Shown here piece by piece: positions 9,005 to 20,350 of a DNA stretch of 64,000 bases. This DNA comes from Staphylospora marina. GTDB lineage: Bacteria > Bacillota > Bacilli > Thermoactinomycetales > Thermoactinomycetaceae. The notes below the pieces were generated by a model. The model did not search any database and was not told where the DNA came from. It saw only the letters and a list, made by a program, of their open reading frames with translations. Position 1 is the first letter of the stretch; each line of letters starts with the position of its first letter. Made by a program: the position numbers and the translations under genes. The stretch is from NCBI RefSeq assembly GCF_003856495.1, contig NZ_CP034118.1, positions 1,468,001 to 1,532,000 on the forward strand. The letters are read 5' to 3'.

Positions 9005-9979
9005 TCACTCAATCGCCTCCGGCCGCTTCGGAGAAAGGACCTCTGACACCGTCCCCCACCGCAAACCTTTGCGCCTGCCCTCCTCCAGAATGCCCGGAAG
9101 CGCCAACACCGTCCGGTCCGTCGGATGAGTCAGAACCAGACTGCCGGGCTCCAGTTTTTCCCTCATCGTCCGGATCATCCTGTCGGGCGTCACCGATTTG
9201 CGCCAATCGACGGTATCCACGGTCCAAAGCACCATTCCCATCCCGTGGGCGCGGCTCACCTCCGCCACCTGGCGGTTGAAATCACCGGCCGGCGGAGCAA
9301 ACCAACGGCTCTTCACTTTCAACGTTTCGGCGATGAGCTCGTTGGTCCTGCCGATTTCCCGTTCGATTTGTCCGCGGGAAATGCGGCTCATCAACGGATG
9401 AGACCATGCATGATTGCCAATCTCATGGCCTTCGGCGTGAATGCGCCGCGCCATGTCCGGATTCTTTTGGAGCCAGGATCCGTCCAGGAAAAACGTGGCT
9501 TTCACATTCTCCCGGCGAAGAATCGCCAACATGTCGGGAATGTGTTCTGTGCCCCACGCAACATTGACCATGAGCGCAGTCATCCGCTTCTCCGGATTTC
9601 CGCGATAGATCGGCTCGGCTCCCAAGTCTTCCAGGGAAACCTTGGGCGGAACCTGGCGATAGACCCACGCGATCTTGCGATGATCTTTTTGCTTCAGCGT
9701 TTTTTCCAGTGTGGCACGCACGTCGACTTCAAGCCCGTTCAGTCCGGGAATGGCCTTCCAGATCGGATCCACCCTGGCATCCACGGGAGGTTTGTACCTT
9801 TTGGGCGCTTCCTTCTCAATCCGCCGGCCCAATTCTTCCTCCGCGTCCGAGGCAAAAAAAGCCGGTACCCATTCCCCTTTGCGAACCGTATTCACATATG
9901 ACGTAACCGCCACGGATTCGGCGACCATCCATGTGCACACCAACAAAGCGATCAGAGCCGTCAACCGGCGTAGGTGCAT
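9005..9979 (-). CDS. ylxY: YlxY-type polysaccharide deacetylase homologue
   Basis: NodB-homology protein of 324 residues with an N-terminal signal anchor (LTALIALLVCTWMVAESVAV). AAAGGAGG precedes the ATG. Visible motifs are TFFLDGSW, GHEIGNHAWSHP (metal histidines), FAPPAGDFN and VLWTVDTVDW. The first motif reads MVNVAWG instead of TFDDG, so the catalytic Asp is Asn, and the usual Arg before PPAG is replaced. It is probably an exported, catalytically weak or inactive member. Its position after pnp is conserved. Confidence 0.9.
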   Translation of the reverse strand: MHLRRLTALIALLVCTWMVAESVAVTSYVNTVRKGEWVPAFFASDAEEELGRRIEKEAPKRYKPPVDARVDPIWKAIPGLNGLEVDVRATLEKTLKQKDHRKIAWVYRQVPPKVSLEDLGAEPIYRGNPEKRMTALMVNVAWGTEHIPDMLAILRRENVKATFFLDGSWLQKNPDMARRIHAEGHEIGNHAWSHPLMSRISRGQIEREIGRTNELIAETLKVKSRWFAPPAGDFNRQVAEVSRAHGMGMVLWTVDTVDWRKSVTPDRMIRTMREKLEPGSLVLTHPTDRTVLALPGILEEGRRKGLRWGTVSEVLSPKRPEAIE

Positions 9980-10047
9980 GGCTCGTACCTCCTTTGGCAT
10001 TACCCTATGCCGGTCGCGAATCCCCTATGCCACACGGAAAACGACGT

Positions 10048-10079
10048 AAAAAAAGAGGCAGATTGCTCTGTCTCTTTTT
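10048..10079 (-). terminator. Terminator after pnp
   Basis: A minus-strand stem AGAGaCAGA/TCTGcCTCT (10054-10075), with one mismatch, is followed by seven T. It partly separates pnp from ylxY, which starts 69 bp further on. Confidence 0.75.
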
Positions 10080-12199
10080 TAACGAACCACTTTTTTGTCC
10101 TGAGCCGCTTCCTTGAGCACCGCTTTGCGGGAGAGATTGATGCGCCCCTGGTCGTCGATTTCGGTCACTTTCACGGTGATGGAGTCGCCGACACTGCAAA
10201 CGTCGCTCACTTTGGCCACCCGGTTCAGATCAAGCTGCGAGATGTGCACCAGCCCTTCTTTGCCCGGGAAGATTTCGACGAATGCGCCGTATTTCTCCAC
10301 ACGTTTGACAATGCCCACGTACGTTTCGCCGACCACCACTTCGCGGACGAGATCTTCGATGATTTGTTTGGCCCGTTCGTTTTGCTTCACGTCGGGAGAT
10401 GCGATATAAATGCGTCCGTCCTGTTCGATGTCGATCTTGACACCCGTTTCGTCGATGATCTTGTTGATCACGCGGCCGCTGGGCCCGATGACGTCACGGA
10501 TTTTGTCGGGATGAATGCGCATGGTGAGGATTTTCGGCGCATAGGGCGAAAGTTCCTTGCGCGGCTCACGGATCACCTGCGTCATGTTGTCCAGGAGTTT
10601 CATCCGGGCAACTTTTGCCTGTTCCAGTGCTTTTTCGAGAATCTGGCGGTTGATGTTGGAAATCTTGATGTCCATCTGCAGGGCCGTGACTCCTTTGGCG
10701 GTTCCCGCCACCTTGAAGTCCATGTCCCCCAAATGGTCCTCCAACCCCTGGATGTCGGTGAGGACCACCACTCGGTCTGCTTCCTTGACAAGCCCCATCG
10801 CAATGCCGGCAACCGGTGCCTTGATGGGAACGCCGGCGCTCATCAATGCGAGGGTGGAGGCACAAATGCTCGCTTGGCTGGTGGAGCCGTTGGATTCCAG
10901 TACTTCCGACACAAGGCGAATGGTGTAGGGGAATTCATCCTCGGACGGAATGACCGGTTCCAGCGCGCGTTCACCAAGTGCCCCGTGACCGATTTCCCGG
11001 CGCCCCGGAGCCCTGAGGGGTCTCGCCTCCCCGACGGAATAGGGGGGGAAATTGTAATGATGCATGAACCGCTTGGATTCTTCAAGGTCCAACCCATCGA
11101 GAATCTGCACGTCTCCGAGCGCGCCGAGCGTACACACCGACAAAACCTGGGTCTGTCCGCGACGGAACAGTCCGGAACCGTGCGCGCGGGGCAGGATGTC
11201 GATTTCACTGCTCAGGGGACGAATCTCGTCGTGCTTTCGACCGTCCGGACGCTTTCCTTCCTCCACGATCAAACGGCGCACTTCTTCTTTCAGCACCTTG
11301 TCAAACACGTGGAGAACGTCCTTTTCCCGTTCGGCGTACGCCTCTTCGCCCCATTCGGTCAAAAACGCTTCCAGCATGGTGTTTTTGACCGCATCGATCG
11401 CTTCCTGGCGGGCCTGTTTTTCCACCACCTGAATCGCGTCGATGAGCGGTTCCGTCACCCGGTTTCTCACCTCGGACTCGATTTCGGCATCCACTTGGTA
11501 CAAAACGGGTTCCATCTTGGGCTTTCCGACCTGTGCGGCGATTTCTTCCTGGAAAGCGACCAGCTTTTTCACTTCATCATGTCCGAACAAAATCGCCTCG
11601 AGAATGACGTCCTCGGGAATCTCCTCGGAACCTGCTTCAACCATGTTGACGCCGTCTTTCGTTCCGGCCACCACCAGATGCAAATCGGAGCGTTCCATCT
11701 GTTCGACGGTGGGATTCAACACGAATTTGCCGTCGACACGACCCACGATCACACCGGCAATGGGACCGCCGAACGGAATGTCCGAGATGGTGAGTGCCAC
11801 CGAGGCTCCGATCATGGCGGCGATTTCCGAGGAACAATCCTGGTCCACCGACATGACCGTCGTCACCACTTGCACTTCGTTGCGAAATCCCTCTTCAAAC
11901 AGGGGGCGAATCGGACGGTCGATCAATCGGCTGGCCAGCACCGCTTTTTCACTGGGCCGCCCTTCCCTCTTGATGAATCCGCCGGGAATTTTTCCGACGG
12001 CATAAAGACGTTCTTCATAGTTGACCGTCAGCGGAAAAAAATCCGTCTCTTTCGGTTCCTTCGAAGCAGTGGCCGTCGCCAGCACCGCCGTGTCCCCGTA
12101 TCGCACCATCACGGCTCCGTTGGCAAGCCCCGCGTATTTCCCGATTTCAAGAACCAGCTTCCGTCCGGCCAAATCCCGTTCAAATATTACCGGTTCCAT
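10079..12199 (-). CDS. pnp: Polyribonucleotide nucleotidyltransferase (PNPase)
   Basis: Phosphorolytic 3'-5' exoribonuclease of the degradosome. The 706 residues comprise two RNase PH domains (about 1-220 and 310-540), a helical linker, a KH domain (about 550-610) and a C-terminal S1 domain ([20 protein letters not shown]). It follows rpsO, as in most bacteria, but a strong rpsO terminator lies between, so expression may depend on read-through or on a promoter within 12200-12300. Confidence 0.98.
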   Translation of the reverse strand: MEPVIFERDLAGRKLVLEIGKYAGLANGAVMVRYGDTAVLATATASKEPKETDFFPLTVNYEERLYAVGKIPGGFIKREGRPSEKAVLASRLIDRPIRPLFEEGFRNEVQVVTTVMSVDQDCSSEIAAMIGASVALTISDIPFGGPIAGVIVGRVDGKFVLNPTVEQMERSDLHLVVAGTKDGVNMVEAGSEEIPEDVILEAILFGHDEVKKLVAFQEEIAAQVGKPKMEPVLYQVDAEIESEVRNRVTEPLIDAIQVVEKQARQEAIDAVKNTMLEAFLTEWGEEAYAEREKDVLHVFDKVLKEEVRRLIVEEGKRPDGRKHDEIRPLSSEIDILPRAHGSGLFRRGQTQVLSVCTLGALGDVQILDGLDLEESKRFMHHYNFPPYSVGEARPLRAPGRREIGHGALGERALEPVIPSEDEFPYTIRLVSEVLESNGSTSQASICASTLALMSAGVPIKAPVAGIAMGLVKEADRVVVLTDIQGLEDHLGDMDFKVAGTAKGVTALQMDIKISNINRQILEKALEQAKVARMKLLDNMTQVIREPRKELSPYAPKILTMRIHPDKIRDVIGPSGRVINKIIDETGVKIDIEQDGRIYIASPDVKQNERAKQIIEDLVREVVVGETYVGIVKRVEKYGAFVEIFPGKEGLVHISQLDLNRVAKVSDVCSVGDSITVKVTEIDDQGRINLSRKAVLKEAAQDKKVVR

Positions 12200-12301
12200 G
12201 GTACAAGCCTTTCCCCCTCTCAGAAAAACAGGACAAACATTCCGTAATTCTTCATATGTACATTATGTTCCTTCCCATAGTCGTTTAAAAGACGCATATG
12301 A

Positions 12302-12328
12302 CAAAAAGCGGGGCAACACGCCCCGCTT
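12302..12328 (-). terminator. Terminator after rpsO
   Basis: Perfect nine-pair stem AAGCGGGGC/GCCCCGCTT (12306-12314 and 12320-12328) with a five-base loop, ending in a T-tract on the minus strand. Confidence 0.9.
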
Positions 12329-12333
12329 CCGCC

Positions 12334-12603
12334 TTATCGACGCAGTCCGAGTTTTTCAATCAGAGCACGATAACGGGTGATGTCCTTCTCTTTCAGGTAG
12401 TTCAGCAGGTTACGGCGTTGTCCGACCATTTTCAGGAGTCCGCGGCGGGAGTGATGGTCTTTCTTGTGCTCCTTCAGGTGCGTGTTCAACTCGTTGATCC
12501 GGTAGGTCAGGATGGCAATTTGCACTTCCGGAGAACCGGTATCGCTCTCGCTGAGTCTGAATTGCTCGATGATTTCACGTTTCCGTTCGTTGGTCAATGC
12601 CAT
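12334..12603 (-). CDS. rpsO: 30S ribosomal protein S15
   Basis: Primary 16S-binding protein of 89 residues, with the family signature around [26 protein letters not shown] precedes the ATG by a normal distance. It has its own promoter at 12711-12739 and a leader of about 100 bases that can fold (GGCGAGGTTCGCC near 12690), where S15 autoregulation could act. A strong terminator follows. Confidence 0.98.
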   Translation of the reverse strand: MALTNERKREIIEQFRLSESDTGSPEVQIAILTYRINELNTHLKEHKKDHHSRRGLLKMVGQRRNLLNYLKEKDITRYRALIEKLGLRR

Positions 12604-12710
12604 GAATGTATACCTCCTTGTTCATGAGCCCCCTTGCCCCAGACCACCGCCGAGGCCATCGGTCATCCGAGACAGGGTTTTCCGCCGGCGAACCTCGCCG
12701 ACACCGGTTA

Positions 12711-12739
12711 AGTATAACATACCGCTTGAAAGAGTACAA
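12711..12739 (-). promoter_or_regulatory. Sigma-A promoter of rpsO
   Basis: The minus strand has -35 TTGTAC (12739-12734), a 17-bp spacer and -10 TATACT (12716-12711), with TG one base before the -10 element (extended -10). It lies just downstream of the ribF stop. Confidence 0.75.
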
Positions 12740-12749
12740 TCAGGAAAAC

Positions 12750-13691
12750 TCATTCCACGCGCGCCAACCAGGATTCCGCCTGATCCCGGTCACGACGGAT
12801 CTGTTCCGCCAATTCCTCCAGAGAAGAAAACTTTCTTTCTTCACGGAGAAAATGCAGAAATTCCACGCGCAGAACCCGCCCGTACAGATCTCCGCTGAAG
12901 CCGAGCACATGCACTTCGAGACGTTCTTTCGGCTCGGGATCATGGATGGTGGGTCTGATGCCGATGTTCATCACCCCGTGTTCCGCGAGTCCGTCCGCAT
13001 CGGTCACCCGGACCACGTACACGCCTCTTTTCGGGAGCAGATAAGGCTCATCCGGTTCCAGATTGGCCGTGGGAAAGCCCAGCTGTCTCCCTCTTCGGTC
13101 CCCAGGAACGACCGTTCCCTCCAAGGAGTAAAATCTGCCGAGAATGTCACGGGCGATCTCCATGTCCCCTTCGGACAGAGCTTTCCGCAAGCGGGTGCTG
13201 CTCACGGGAACGCCCCCGGATTCGATGGGAGCGATCACCCGGGTGACGAAACGCCCTTCGGCCAGTTCGGGGAGATCGGCGGCCTTTCCTTCCGCTCCCC
13301 GTCCGAACGCGAAATTGAACCCGGTGACGACGGCACGCACCCCCAGCGGTACGAGGACGCCATCGACAAACCGCTTTTTGTCAAGGCCGGCCAGCACCGG
13401 ATCGAACCGCATGACATAAGCCCGTTTCACACCGAGCCGACGAAATTGACCGAGCTTTTCGGGGAGGGGGGTGAGAAACCGATGAATCTGTTCTTTGCCG
13501 AGGACTTGCCGCGGATGGGGATCAAAAGTCATCACCGCCGGCACAGCCCCCAGTTCCTCCCCCAGCCGGATCGCCTCGGCGATCACCGCTTGATGTCCCC
13601 GGTGAACGCCGTCAAAAAAACCGATGGCCAATGACACCGGTTCGCCGGAAGACGGCAATCCGTCCGGATAACTGAGTCTGATTGTCTCCAT
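12750..13691 (-). CDS. ribF: Bifunctional riboflavin kinase/FMN adenylyltransferase
   Basis: Converts riboflavin to FMN and FAD. The start METIRLSYPDGLP gives 313 residues; an ATG four codons earlier overlaps the end of truB. The N-terminal nucleotidyltransferase motif IGFFDGVHRGHQ is followed by a C-terminal riboflavin kinase domain (GDRRGRQLGFPTANL, about residue 190 on). It is coupled to truB, as in B. subtilis ribC. Confidence 0.95.
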   Translation of the reverse strand: METIRLSYPDGLPSSGEPVSLAIGFFDGVHRGHQAVIAEAIRLGEELGAVPAVMTFDPHPRQVLGKEQIHRFLTPLPEKLGQFRRLGVKRAYVMRFDPVLAGLDKKRFVDGVLVPLGVRAVVTGFNFAFGRGAEGKAADLPELAEGRFVTRVIAPIESGGVPVSSTRLRKALSEGDMEIARDILGRFYSLEGTVVPGDRRGRQLGFPTANLEPDEPYLLPKRGVYVVRVTDADGLAEHGVMNIGIRPTIHDPEPKERLEVHVLGFSGDLYGRVLRVEFLHFLREERKFSSLEELAEQIRRDRDQAESWLARVE

Positions 13692-13692
13692 G

Positions 13693-14595
13693 TCATTCCA
13701 CATCCCGAAACACTTTTTCCGGCTTGGCCGTCCCGTCCGGGAGCCATCGGTACAAAGCAAGAAAACGGCCCGTCTCATCCAGGACGCGAACAAGCCGGCT
13801 TTCACCCGGACTTTCCCCGGGAAGCAACGAAACTCCGTCATATACCTGTTTTGCTTCCTCCTGGGACACCACCAGGGCGGGGAGTTGACCGAGCACTTCG
13901 CCGAGCGGGATGACCGCCCGTTCCCAATCTCCGCGCGCCGCGATCTCCCGAAGCTCTTCAAATCCGAAACAATCCTCGCTTCGGAACGGACCGCTCGCCG
14001 TCCGCACCAAGGATGACATGTGGGCGGGAGCGCCCAATGCTTTTCCCAGATCCACACACAACGTACGGATGTATGTCCCTTTGGAGCAAAGCACGTCAAA
14101 CCGGATTTCCGGGTACTCACCCTCCACTATTTCCCGGAGTCGCAATTCATGAATCGTCACTTTCCGCGCGGGGCGGTCCACCACGCGACCTTCCCTGGCC
14201 AGCTCATAAAGGCGGCGCCCTCCCACCTTGACGGCCGAATACATCGGAGGAATCTGTTCGATCTCACCGGTGAATGTTTCGAACACTTCTTCCACCCGTC
14301 GGTTGGAGGGGGCGGAAACCGGCTTTCTTTCCACGACGCGACCGGTGGCATCTTCGGTTTCCGTGGAGATTCCCAGACAGAGTGTCGCCGAATACTCCTT
14401 GGGCAGATCCTGCAGATATTCCACCAGGCGGGTGGCCTGTCCGAGGCAAACCGGCAAAACCCCTTCCACTTCCGGATCCAGGGTTCCCGTGTGCCCGGCC
14501 CGCTTCTGACCGGTCCATCTCCGAACCTTGGCCACCACATCATGGGAAGTGCAACCCTTCGGTTTCCAGACGGCCAGTAGACCGTGAATCGTCAC
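13693..14595 (-). CDS. truB: tRNA pseudouridine(55) synthase
   Basis: Makes pseudouridine 55 in the T-loop of tRNA. The 300 residues include the start LLAVWKPKGCTSHDVV and the catalytic motif GHTGTLDPEVEGVL with its aspartate near residue 40. Its start overlaps the nrnA end by 4 bp. A C-terminal PUA-like region follows about residue 230. Confidence 0.97.
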   Translation of the reverse strand: MTIHGLLAVWKPKGCTSHDVVAKVRRWTGQKRAGHTGTLDPEVEGVLPVCLGQATRLVEYLQDLPKEYSATLCLGISTETEDATGRVVERKPVSAPSNRRVEEVFETFTGEIEQIPPMYSAVKVGGRRLYELAREGRVVDRPARKVTIHELRLREIVEGEYPEIRFDVLCSKGTYIRTLCVDLGKALGAPAHMSSLVRTASGPFRSEDCFGFEELREIAARGDWERAVIPLGEVLGQLPALVVSQEEAKQVYDGVSLLPGESPGESRLVRVLDETGRFLALYRWLPDGTAKPEKVFRDVE

Positions 14596-15569
14596 TGACC
14601 GTCCCTCCCCAGCTCGGCCCGAACATGTTGCAGGATCATTTGCTCCACTTCATCCAATGTTCCCCGCGCGGTGAATCCGGCCGCCCGCGCATGGCCGCCT
14701 CCGCCCAGCTCCTTGGCGATTTTGCCCACATCCACGCGTTCTCTGGATCGCAAACTCACCTTGACGGATCCGGCGTCGCTTTCCCTGATCAGGATCCCCA
14801 CGTCCACGCCGATAATGTTCCTCGCATAGTTGACGATTCCGTCGACATCCTGTCGGGATTGACCCGACTGCTCGAAATCTTCCCGACGCAACCGGATCCA
14901 GGCGATTTTTCCGTCTTCCGATCTTTGCAGGGACGAAAGCGCAATGCGGATCAACCGGATCTGTTCCATGGTGAGCGTCTCCAGAACGAGGTCCGCGATC
15001 CGGTGGGCATGCGCTCCCGTTTCAACCAACTTCGCCGCTTTGCGGAAAACGGCGGGAGTTGCGTTGGAATAGCGGAACCCTCCGGTATCCGTCAACAAAC
15101 CGGTGTACACCGTGCCCGCCAACGCATCGTCCCAATCGACGGCGCCTCCGTCAATCCAGTCAAACAGAATCTCCGCCGTGGCTGCCGCCCGGGGAACCAC
15201 CACGTTCACATCACCGAACAGATCATTGGTGACGTGATGATCCACGTTGGCGACCCGTGCGCTTTCCGCAAACAGGTTCACGGCCGTTCCGATTCTCGCC
15301 CGGTCGGCACAATCCAGCGCAATCACCGTGTCAAACATCCCGTCCACTTCCTCCGGGAGGCGGATTTCATCCGCCCCCGGCAGGAAAAGAAATTTGTCGG
15401 GGACGGGAGATTCGTTCACCATCGTGACTTCCTTTCCCAATTTGCGAAGGGCATATCCCATCGCCAGCGTGGATCCGATCGCGTCACCGTCCGGATTCAG
15501 GTGGGACACCACCAGAAAACGGGTGCCTCGTTCGATAAACCGGTTCAGGGCATCAAACGTTTGATTCAT
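14592..15569 (-). CDS. nrnA: DHH/DHHA1 phosphoesterase, NrnA-type
   Basis: Oligoribonuclease and 3'-phosphoadenosine 5'-phosphate phosphatase family. The start [12 protein letters not shown] gives 325 residues. DHH-domain motifs are [20 protein letters not shown] and the namesake NVDHHVTND; the DHHA1 domain has [11 protein letters not shown] near residue 290. It overlaps rbfA by 17 bp and truB by 4 bp. In B. subtilis nrnA lies elsewhere, but rbfA-nrnA-truB is common in other Firmicutes. Confidence 0.93.
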   Translation of the reverse strand: MNQTFDALNRFIERGTRFLVVSHLNPDGDAIGSTLAMGYALRKLGKEVTMVNESPVPDKFLFLPGADEIRLPEEVDGMFDTVIALDCADRARIGTAVNLFAESARVANVDHHVTNDLFGDVNVVVPRAAATAEILFDWIDGGAVDWDDALAGTVYTGLLTDTGGFRYSNATPAVFRKAAKLVETGAHAHRIADLVLETLTMEQIRLIRIALSSLQRSEDGKIAWIRLRREDFEQSGQSRQDVDGIVNYARNIIGVDVGILIRESDAGSVKVSLRSRERVDVGKIAKELGGGGHARAAGFTARGTLDEVEQMILQHVRAELGRDGQ

Positions 15570-15924
15570 GATCCCCCAACTCCCGGTTGTTGACTTCCCT
15601 GAGCAGCCGGTTGATGTGTTCGCTGTGTTCAAGGGATTCATCCATGACAAACATGAGATCCGGCACCAAACGAAGTTTGATTCTCCGGCCGATCTCCGTT
15701 CGGATGTACCCTTTGGCCTTCTCCAAAGCGGCCAGAGCCTGTTGTTTTTGTTCGGGGGATCCGAGCACGCTGACGTACACCTTTGCAATCTGCAAATCCC
15801 CGCTCATTTCCACCGCGGTGACGGTGACAAAGCCGATTCTCGGATCCTTGATTTCCCGTTGCAGGATCTGGCTCAATTCCTTTTTCACCTGTTCACCGAC
15901 TCGGCTGACCCGAATGCGAGCCAT
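15553..15924 (-). CDS. rbfA: 30S ribosome-binding factor A
   Basis: Late 16S rRNA maturation factor with a KH-like fold. It has 123 residues, with [20 protein letters not shown] near the N-terminus, where the signature is expected. It lies between ylxP and nrnA in the translation-factor operon. Confidence 0.96.
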   Translation of the reverse strand: MARIRVSRVGEQVKKELSQILQREIKDPRIGFVTVTAVEMSGDLQIAKVYVSVLGSPEQKQQALAALEKAKGYIRTEIGRRIKLRLVPDLMFVMDESLEHSEHINRLLREVNNRELGDHESNV

Positions 15925-15950
15925 ATTCCGTTCCCTCCCGTGAATGAGCC

Positions 15951-16241
15951 CTAAACAAAGGTGACAAACTGATCAAGAATCTCCAAGCCGTCCGTCGATT
16001 CCAGCAAACGGAGCGCCTCCGCCAACTCTTTTTCCACCACTTTCAGGCTGCTTCCGACGCCGGCGACGGCCAGCCGGGTGAACCGTGGGTCATCCTGCCG
16101 GCCGACTTCGGCGACGGAGAGATTGAGCCGGTTGCGGAGCTTGTCAAGCCCGCTCCGGATCACGCGACGCTTGTCTTTGAGGGAAAAGGAAGCCGGAATG
16201 TGTCCTTCCACCGTCAACACTCCGACGTGCATGGACGTCAC
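15951..16241 (-). CDS. ylxP: DUF503 family protein YlxP
   Basis: Conserved 96-residue protein of unknown precise function, linked to ribosome biogenesis by its constant position between infB and rbfA. The segment [20 protein letters not shown] is typical. A GTG at 16241 overlaps the infB stop (GTGA); the ATG at 16232 ([10 protein letters not shown]) is an equally credible start and better matches the family N-terminus. Confidence 0.88.
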   Translation of the reverse strand: MTSMHVGVLTVEGHIPASFSLKDKRRVIRSGLDKLRNRLNLSVAEVGRQDDPRFTRLAVAGVGSSLKVVEKELAEALRLLESTDGLEILDQFVTFV

Positions 16242-18613
16242 TTCCGTTCCACTTCCTGGATCACGAAGATCTCGATCATGTCGCCTTCCTTGATGTCATT
16301 GTAGTTCTGGATGGTGAGTCCGCATTCATATCCTTGAGCCACTTCGCGGACGTCATCCTTGAACCGCTTCAGCGTATCCAGTTTGCCTTCATGAATGACG
16401 ATCCCGTCACGAATCAGGCGAACCTGTCCGTCACGCACCACTTTTCCTTCCGTGACATAGCAACCGGCAATGGTTCCGACTTTGGAAACCTTGAAAATTT
16501 GGCGAACTTCCGCCATCCCGACGACTTTTTCCTCCAGCTCCGGATCCAGCATCCCTTTCATGGCCGATTCGATTTCCTGAATCACATCGTAAATCACGCG
16601 ATGGAGGCGAATTTCAACTTTTTCCTGTTCCGCGGTCGTACGGGCGTGGGAATCGGGCCGAACGTTGAACCCGATGATGATGGCGTTGGAAGCGGAAGCG
16701 AGCGTGACGTCCGATTCGTTGATCGCACCCACGGCCGCGTGAATGATCCGCACCCGGACACCTTCCACGTCGATTTTCTCCAGCGCCATCCGCAAAGCCT
16801 CCGCCGAACCTTGCACGTCGGCTTTGATGATGACGTTGAGCTCCTTCATTTGACCTTGCTTGATCCAATCTCCCAGGTCCATCAGAGAGACCCGTCCCTG
16901 GGCCTTGCGCTCCGCTTCCCGGGCACGCGCCAGACGTTTCTCCGCGATGGCGCGACCTTTCTTCTCATCTTCGAAGACCATGAACTGGTCACCCGGGTTG
17001 GGAACATCGGGCAGACCCAGAATCTCCACGGGCATGGACGGAGGTGCGGCTTTCACCCGCCGACCCCGGTCATTGACCATGGCGCGGATTTTTCCGAAGT
17101 AATTTCCGGCCACGATGCCGTCGCCCACCTTGAGGGTGCCGTTTTGAACCAGAACCGTCGCCACGGCTCCCCGTCCCTTGTCGACTTCCGCCTCAATGAC
17201 AACCCCGCGGGCGCGTTTGTTCGGGTTGGCTTTGAGCTCAAGGATCTCCGCCTGCAGCAGGATCATTTCCAAGAGTTCATCGATTCCTTGCCCGGTGAGA
17301 GCCGAAACGGGAACGAAAATGGTTTCTCCGCCCCATTCTTCCGGAACCAGTTCGTATTCCATCAACTGTTGCTTGACGCGGTCCGGGTTGGCTTCCAATT
17401 TGTCCATCTTGTTCACCGCAACGATGATCGGAACTTTCGCCGCTTTGGCATGGTTGATCGCTTCCACGGTTTGCGGCATCACGCCGTCATCCGCCGCAAC
17501 CACCAACACGGTGATGTCGGTGGCCTGCGCTCCGCGGGCCCGCATGGTGGTGAATGCCTCGTGTCCGGGCGTATCGAGGAAGGTGATTTTCTTCCCGTTC
17601 ACTTCCACTTGGTACGCACCGATATGCTGCGTGATCCCGCCGGCTTCTCCGGCAGTCACGTTGGTTTGGCGAATTTTGTCCAGCAAAGTGGTTTTCCCGT
17701 GGTCAACGTGTCCCATGATGGTGACGACGGGCGGGCGTTCCACCAGGTCCTCGGGTGCGTCGGTTTCCACCTGTTCCTCGAAGTTGGATTCGTCCACTTC
17801 CTCTTTGTAATTCAGGACCACCTGGAATTCCTCTGCAATCACGGACATGGTTTCCACGTCGATCTCCTGGTTGATCGTCGCCATCACGCCGTGGGTGATC
17901 AATTTTTTGATGACCGCGGATGCTTCCCGGCGCAGCAGTTTGGCGAATTCACCGACGGTCATCGGACCCGTGACGGTGATCTCCTTCGGCAGGACCGGCG
18001 CCTGCTTCTCACGCGGCTCCTGTCTTCTGTCGCCTTTTTTCTTTCCTTTTCCCTTGCCGAACTTGTTTCCTTTGGCATCATCCCGGAATTTGTTGAACTT
18101 TCCTTTCCGCTGGTCGGATTTCTTGTTCTTATCCAGACGGGTTTCGTTCAAATCCTCGATGTCCTCCCGTTCGGGTTTGAGATTTTCGGCGACGCGCGGC
18201 GCCGGTCTGCGCGTTTCATCCCGCTTGGGTCGCGCGGATCTGCCTTGTGCCTGGGAAGAACCCTGTCCCGTTTTTTCCGTTTGAACCGTTCCTTGGGCCG
18301 CTCCTTCGCGATTCTGCCTTTGCCCTTGGCCGGAACGTCCTCCTCTGCGCCCTTGCGGGCGACTTTTCTTTTTTTCCTGTCCTTTCTTCTGTTCGCGTTG
18401 CTCTTCCCGGGTGTTGCCGGTATCTCCCGCAGAAGCGTTTTCTCTGACTTGCTTTACAAACTGTTCCACCTTTTTTATCATTCCTTCATCCATCACGCTC
18501 ATGTGATTGTTCACTTTCACGCCCATCCGGTCCAGGATGGTCAGAATCTCCTTACTGCTCATGTTCACGTTTTTCGCATATTCATAAATCCGCAATTTGG
18601 ACAATCCGCTCAC
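16238..18613 (-). CDS. infB: Translation initiation factor IF-2
   Basis: GTPase that brings fMet-tRNA to the 30S subunit. The 791 residues comprise an N-terminal IF2N domain ([18 protein letters not shown]) and a basic, low-complexity Gln/Arg/Lys-rich linker (about 70-200). A second IF2N segment and the G domain ([24 protein letters not shown]) follow, then domains II to IV. Both ends overlap neighbouring genes by 4 bp. Confidence 0.98.
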   Translation of the reverse strand: MSGLSKLRIYEYAKNVNMSSKEILTILDRMGVKVNNHMSVMDEGMIKKVEQFVKQVRENASAGDTGNTREEQREQKKGQEKKKSRPQGRRGGRSGQGQRQNREGAAQGTVQTEKTGQGSSQAQGRSARPKRDETRRPAPRVAENLKPEREDIEDLNETRLDKNKKSDQRKGKFNKFRDDAKGNKFGKGKGKKKGDRRQEPREKQAPVLPKEITVTGPMTVGEFAKLLRREASAVIKKLITHGVMATINQEIDVETMSVIAEEFQVVLNYKEEVDESNFEEQVETDAPEDLVERPPVVTIMGHVDHGKTTLLDKIRQTNVTAGEAGGITQHIGAYQVEVNGKKITFLDTPGHEAFTTMRARGAQATDITVLVVAADDGVMPQTVEAINHAKAAKVPIIVAVNKMDKLEANPDRVKQQLMEYELVPEEWGGETIFVPVSALTGQGIDELLEMILLQAEILELKANPNKRARGVVIEAEVDKGRGAVATVLVQNGTLKVGDGIVAGNYFGKIRAMVNDRGRRVKAAPPSMPVEILGLPDVPNPGDQFMVFEDEKKGRAIAEKRLARAREAERKAQGRVSLMDLGDWIKQGQMKELNVIIKADVQGSAEALRMALEKIDVEGVRVRIIHAAVGAINESDVTLASASNAIIIGFNVRPDSHARTTAEQEKVEIRLHRVIYDVIQEIESAMKGMLDPELEEKVVGMAEVRQIFKVSKVGTIAGCYVTEGKVVRDGQVRLIRDGIVIHEGKLDTLKRFKDDVREVAQGYECGLTIQNYNDIKEGDMIEIFVIQEVERK

Positions 18614-18918
18614 CCCCGTGATTCACTCACAAGCTTCGTCAGTGAACGGGCAAAACCCTCATCCGTGACGGCCACGACCACCCGTTCACTCTTTCCGACA
18701 GCGTGTCCCAATTCATGTCTGTCCGACGCCTGGATGAGCGGGACACGGTAATGATTGCATTTGTCCGTCACCCGCTTCTTCGTGTTTCCGGCAGCATCTT
18801 CCGACAACCAAACCAGCTTGGCCGCTCCCGAACGAATCGCCGCCAGCACCGCTTCTTCCCCGGTCACCAGGCGGCCGGCCCTCATCGCAAGCCCCAACAT
18901 GTTCATGGCTTTATTCAT
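18610..18918 (-). CDS. rplGA: L7Ae-family ribosomal protein YlxQ
   Basis: RNA-binding protein of the L7Ae/L30e/S12e family, 102 residues, with [18 protein letters not shown] and a KLVWLSEDA strand. It belongs to the nusA-infB operon, overlapping ylxR by 8 bp and infB by 4 bp. In B. subtilis homologues bind kink-turn RNA. Confidence 0.92.
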   Translation of the reverse strand: MNKAMNMLGLAMRAGRLVTGEEAVLAAIRSGAAKLVWLSEDAAGNTKKRVTDKCNHYRVPLIQASDRHELGHAVGKSERVVVAVTDEGFARSLTKLVSESRG

Positions 18919-19189
18919 CGTGTGTCAATCCGCTCACGTATTCTCTGAGGCGATCGTACAATTCGGCGGGAACCTGCGTTTTGAGAGCCCGGTCGAGAGC
19001 TTTCTTCTTTTGCGCCAAGTCGACATATTCGGGTTTTGCGCAAAGATATGCGCCGCGCCCGGACTTTTTGCCGGTCGGATCGATGACGATCTCGTTTTCG
19101 GGTGTCCGTACGATCCGGACCAGGCTTTTTTTCGGGAACATTTCTTGAGAAGCGACGCATTTTCGCATGGGAATTTTCCGCTGCTTCAT
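18911..19189 (-). CDS. rnpM: YlxR family RNA-binding protein (RnpM)
   Basis: 92-residue DUF448 protein, with [20 protein letters not shown] and [11 protein letters not shown] as family hallmarks. The B. subtilis homologue was reported to bind and modulate RNase P RNA. It lies between nusA and ylxQ, the conserved site. Confidence 0.92.
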   Translation of the reverse strand: MKQRKIPMRKCVASQEMFPKKSLVRIVRTPENEIVIDPTGKKSGRGAYLCAKPEYVDLAQKKKALDRALKTQVPAELYDRLREYVSGLTHDE

Positions 19190-19234
19190 CCAGTCACGGC
19201 ACCTCCTTGCAGGGTCAGGCTGCGGGAGCGTGGA

Positions 19235-20326
19235 TCACAGATCGGCTTCCTCTTCTCTTTCCTCGGTGGACGTTTCCGCCTCTTCCGAAAGCTTCATCGC
19301 TTCGGACTCGCTCTTGATGTCGATTTTCCAGTTGGTCAGTTTGGCGGCAAGACGGGCGTTTTGCCCTTCTTTTCCGATCGCCAGGGACAACTGGTGATCC
19401 GGTACGACAACCCGCGCCATTTTTTCCTCTTCGAAAATTTCCACCGACACCACCTTGGACGGACTGAGACTGTTGGCGATCAGCTCCGCCACGTCATCCG
19501 ACCAACGAATGATGTCGATTTTTTCCCCTCGCAATTCGGAAACGACGTTTTGAACCCGGGCCCCCCGGTGACCCACGCAGGCTCCGACGGGGTCCACGTC
19601 GGGATTGTTGGAATGAACCGCCACTTTGGAACGCTGTCCGGCTTCCCGGGCAATGGCCTTGATTTCCACGGTTCCGTCATAAATCTCCGGAACTTCCAGC
19701 TCAAACAGGCGTTTGAGCAAGCCCGGATGCGTACGGGAAAGGAAAATTTGCGGACCTTTCGTCGATTTCTCCACCTTGGTGATGTACGTCTTCACGCGAT
19801 CACCGTGCTTGAAACGTTCGCCGGGCATGGTTTCGGAATGAGGAAGCAATCCTTCCACCCGTCCGAGATCCACGTAATAGTGGCGATTGTCGGCGCGCTG
19901 TACGATGCCGTTGATGAGCTCCGCTTCCCGGTCGAGGAAATCGCGGTAAATCGCGGAACGTTCCGCCTCGCGGATTCGTTGGGTGACAACCTGTTTGGCC
20001 GTCTGAGCAGCGATTCGGCCGAAATCGGCCGGCGTGACCTCGATCTCCACGATGTCATCCAGCTGGTAATTGGGATCCATTTCCCTGGCGGCATCCAGCG
20101 AGATCTCCAACCGGGGGTCCGTCACTTCCTCCACCACGGTTTTGCGGGCAAACACCTTCACGTCTCCGGTCTCTCTGTTGATATCCACCCGCACGTTTTG
20201 CGCGGAATTGAAATTCCGCTTGTAACCGGAGATCAGCGCCGCTTCGATCGCTTCAATCAGAATGTCCTTGCTGATCCCTTTTTCTTTCTCCAGCTGACCG
20301 AGTGCCTCGATGAACTCAGCTTTCAT
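19235..20326 (-). CDS. nusA: Transcription termination/antitermination factor NusA
   Basis: Binds RNA polymerase and nascent RNA, stimulating pausing and intrinsic termination. The 363 residues comprise an N-terminal polymerase-binding domain, an S1 domain (about 135-200) and two KH domains (about 200-345), and it ends in an acidic tail. It lacks the C-terminal repeats of proteobacterial NusA, normal for Firmicutes. It follows rimP by 24 bp; the operon leader hairpin (20852-20889) may be its autoregulatory target. Confidence 0.97.
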   Translation of the reverse strand: MKAEFIEALGQLEKEKGISKDILIEAIEAALISGYKRNFNSAQNVRVDINRETGDVKVFARKTVVEEVTDPRLEISLDAAREMDPNYQLDDIVEIEVTPADFGRIAAQTAKQVVTQRIREAERSAIYRDFLDREAELINGIVQRADNRHYYVDLGRVEGLLPHSETMPGERFKHGDRVKTYITKVEKSTKGPQIFLSRTHPGLLKRLFELEVPEIYDGTVEIKAIAREAGQRSKVAVHSNNPDVDPVGACVGHRGARVQNVVSELRGEKIDIIRWSDDVAELIANSLSPSKVVSVEIFEEEKMARVVVPDHQLSLAIGKEGQNARLAAKLTNWKIDIKSESEAMKLSEEAETSTEEREEEADL

Positions 20327-20350
20327 CGGTCACTTGTCCTCCCTTCGAAT

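Noticed and set aside
16334..18751. An 805-residue plus-strand open frame
   Set aside because: Antisense to infB, with no start site and no family resemblance.
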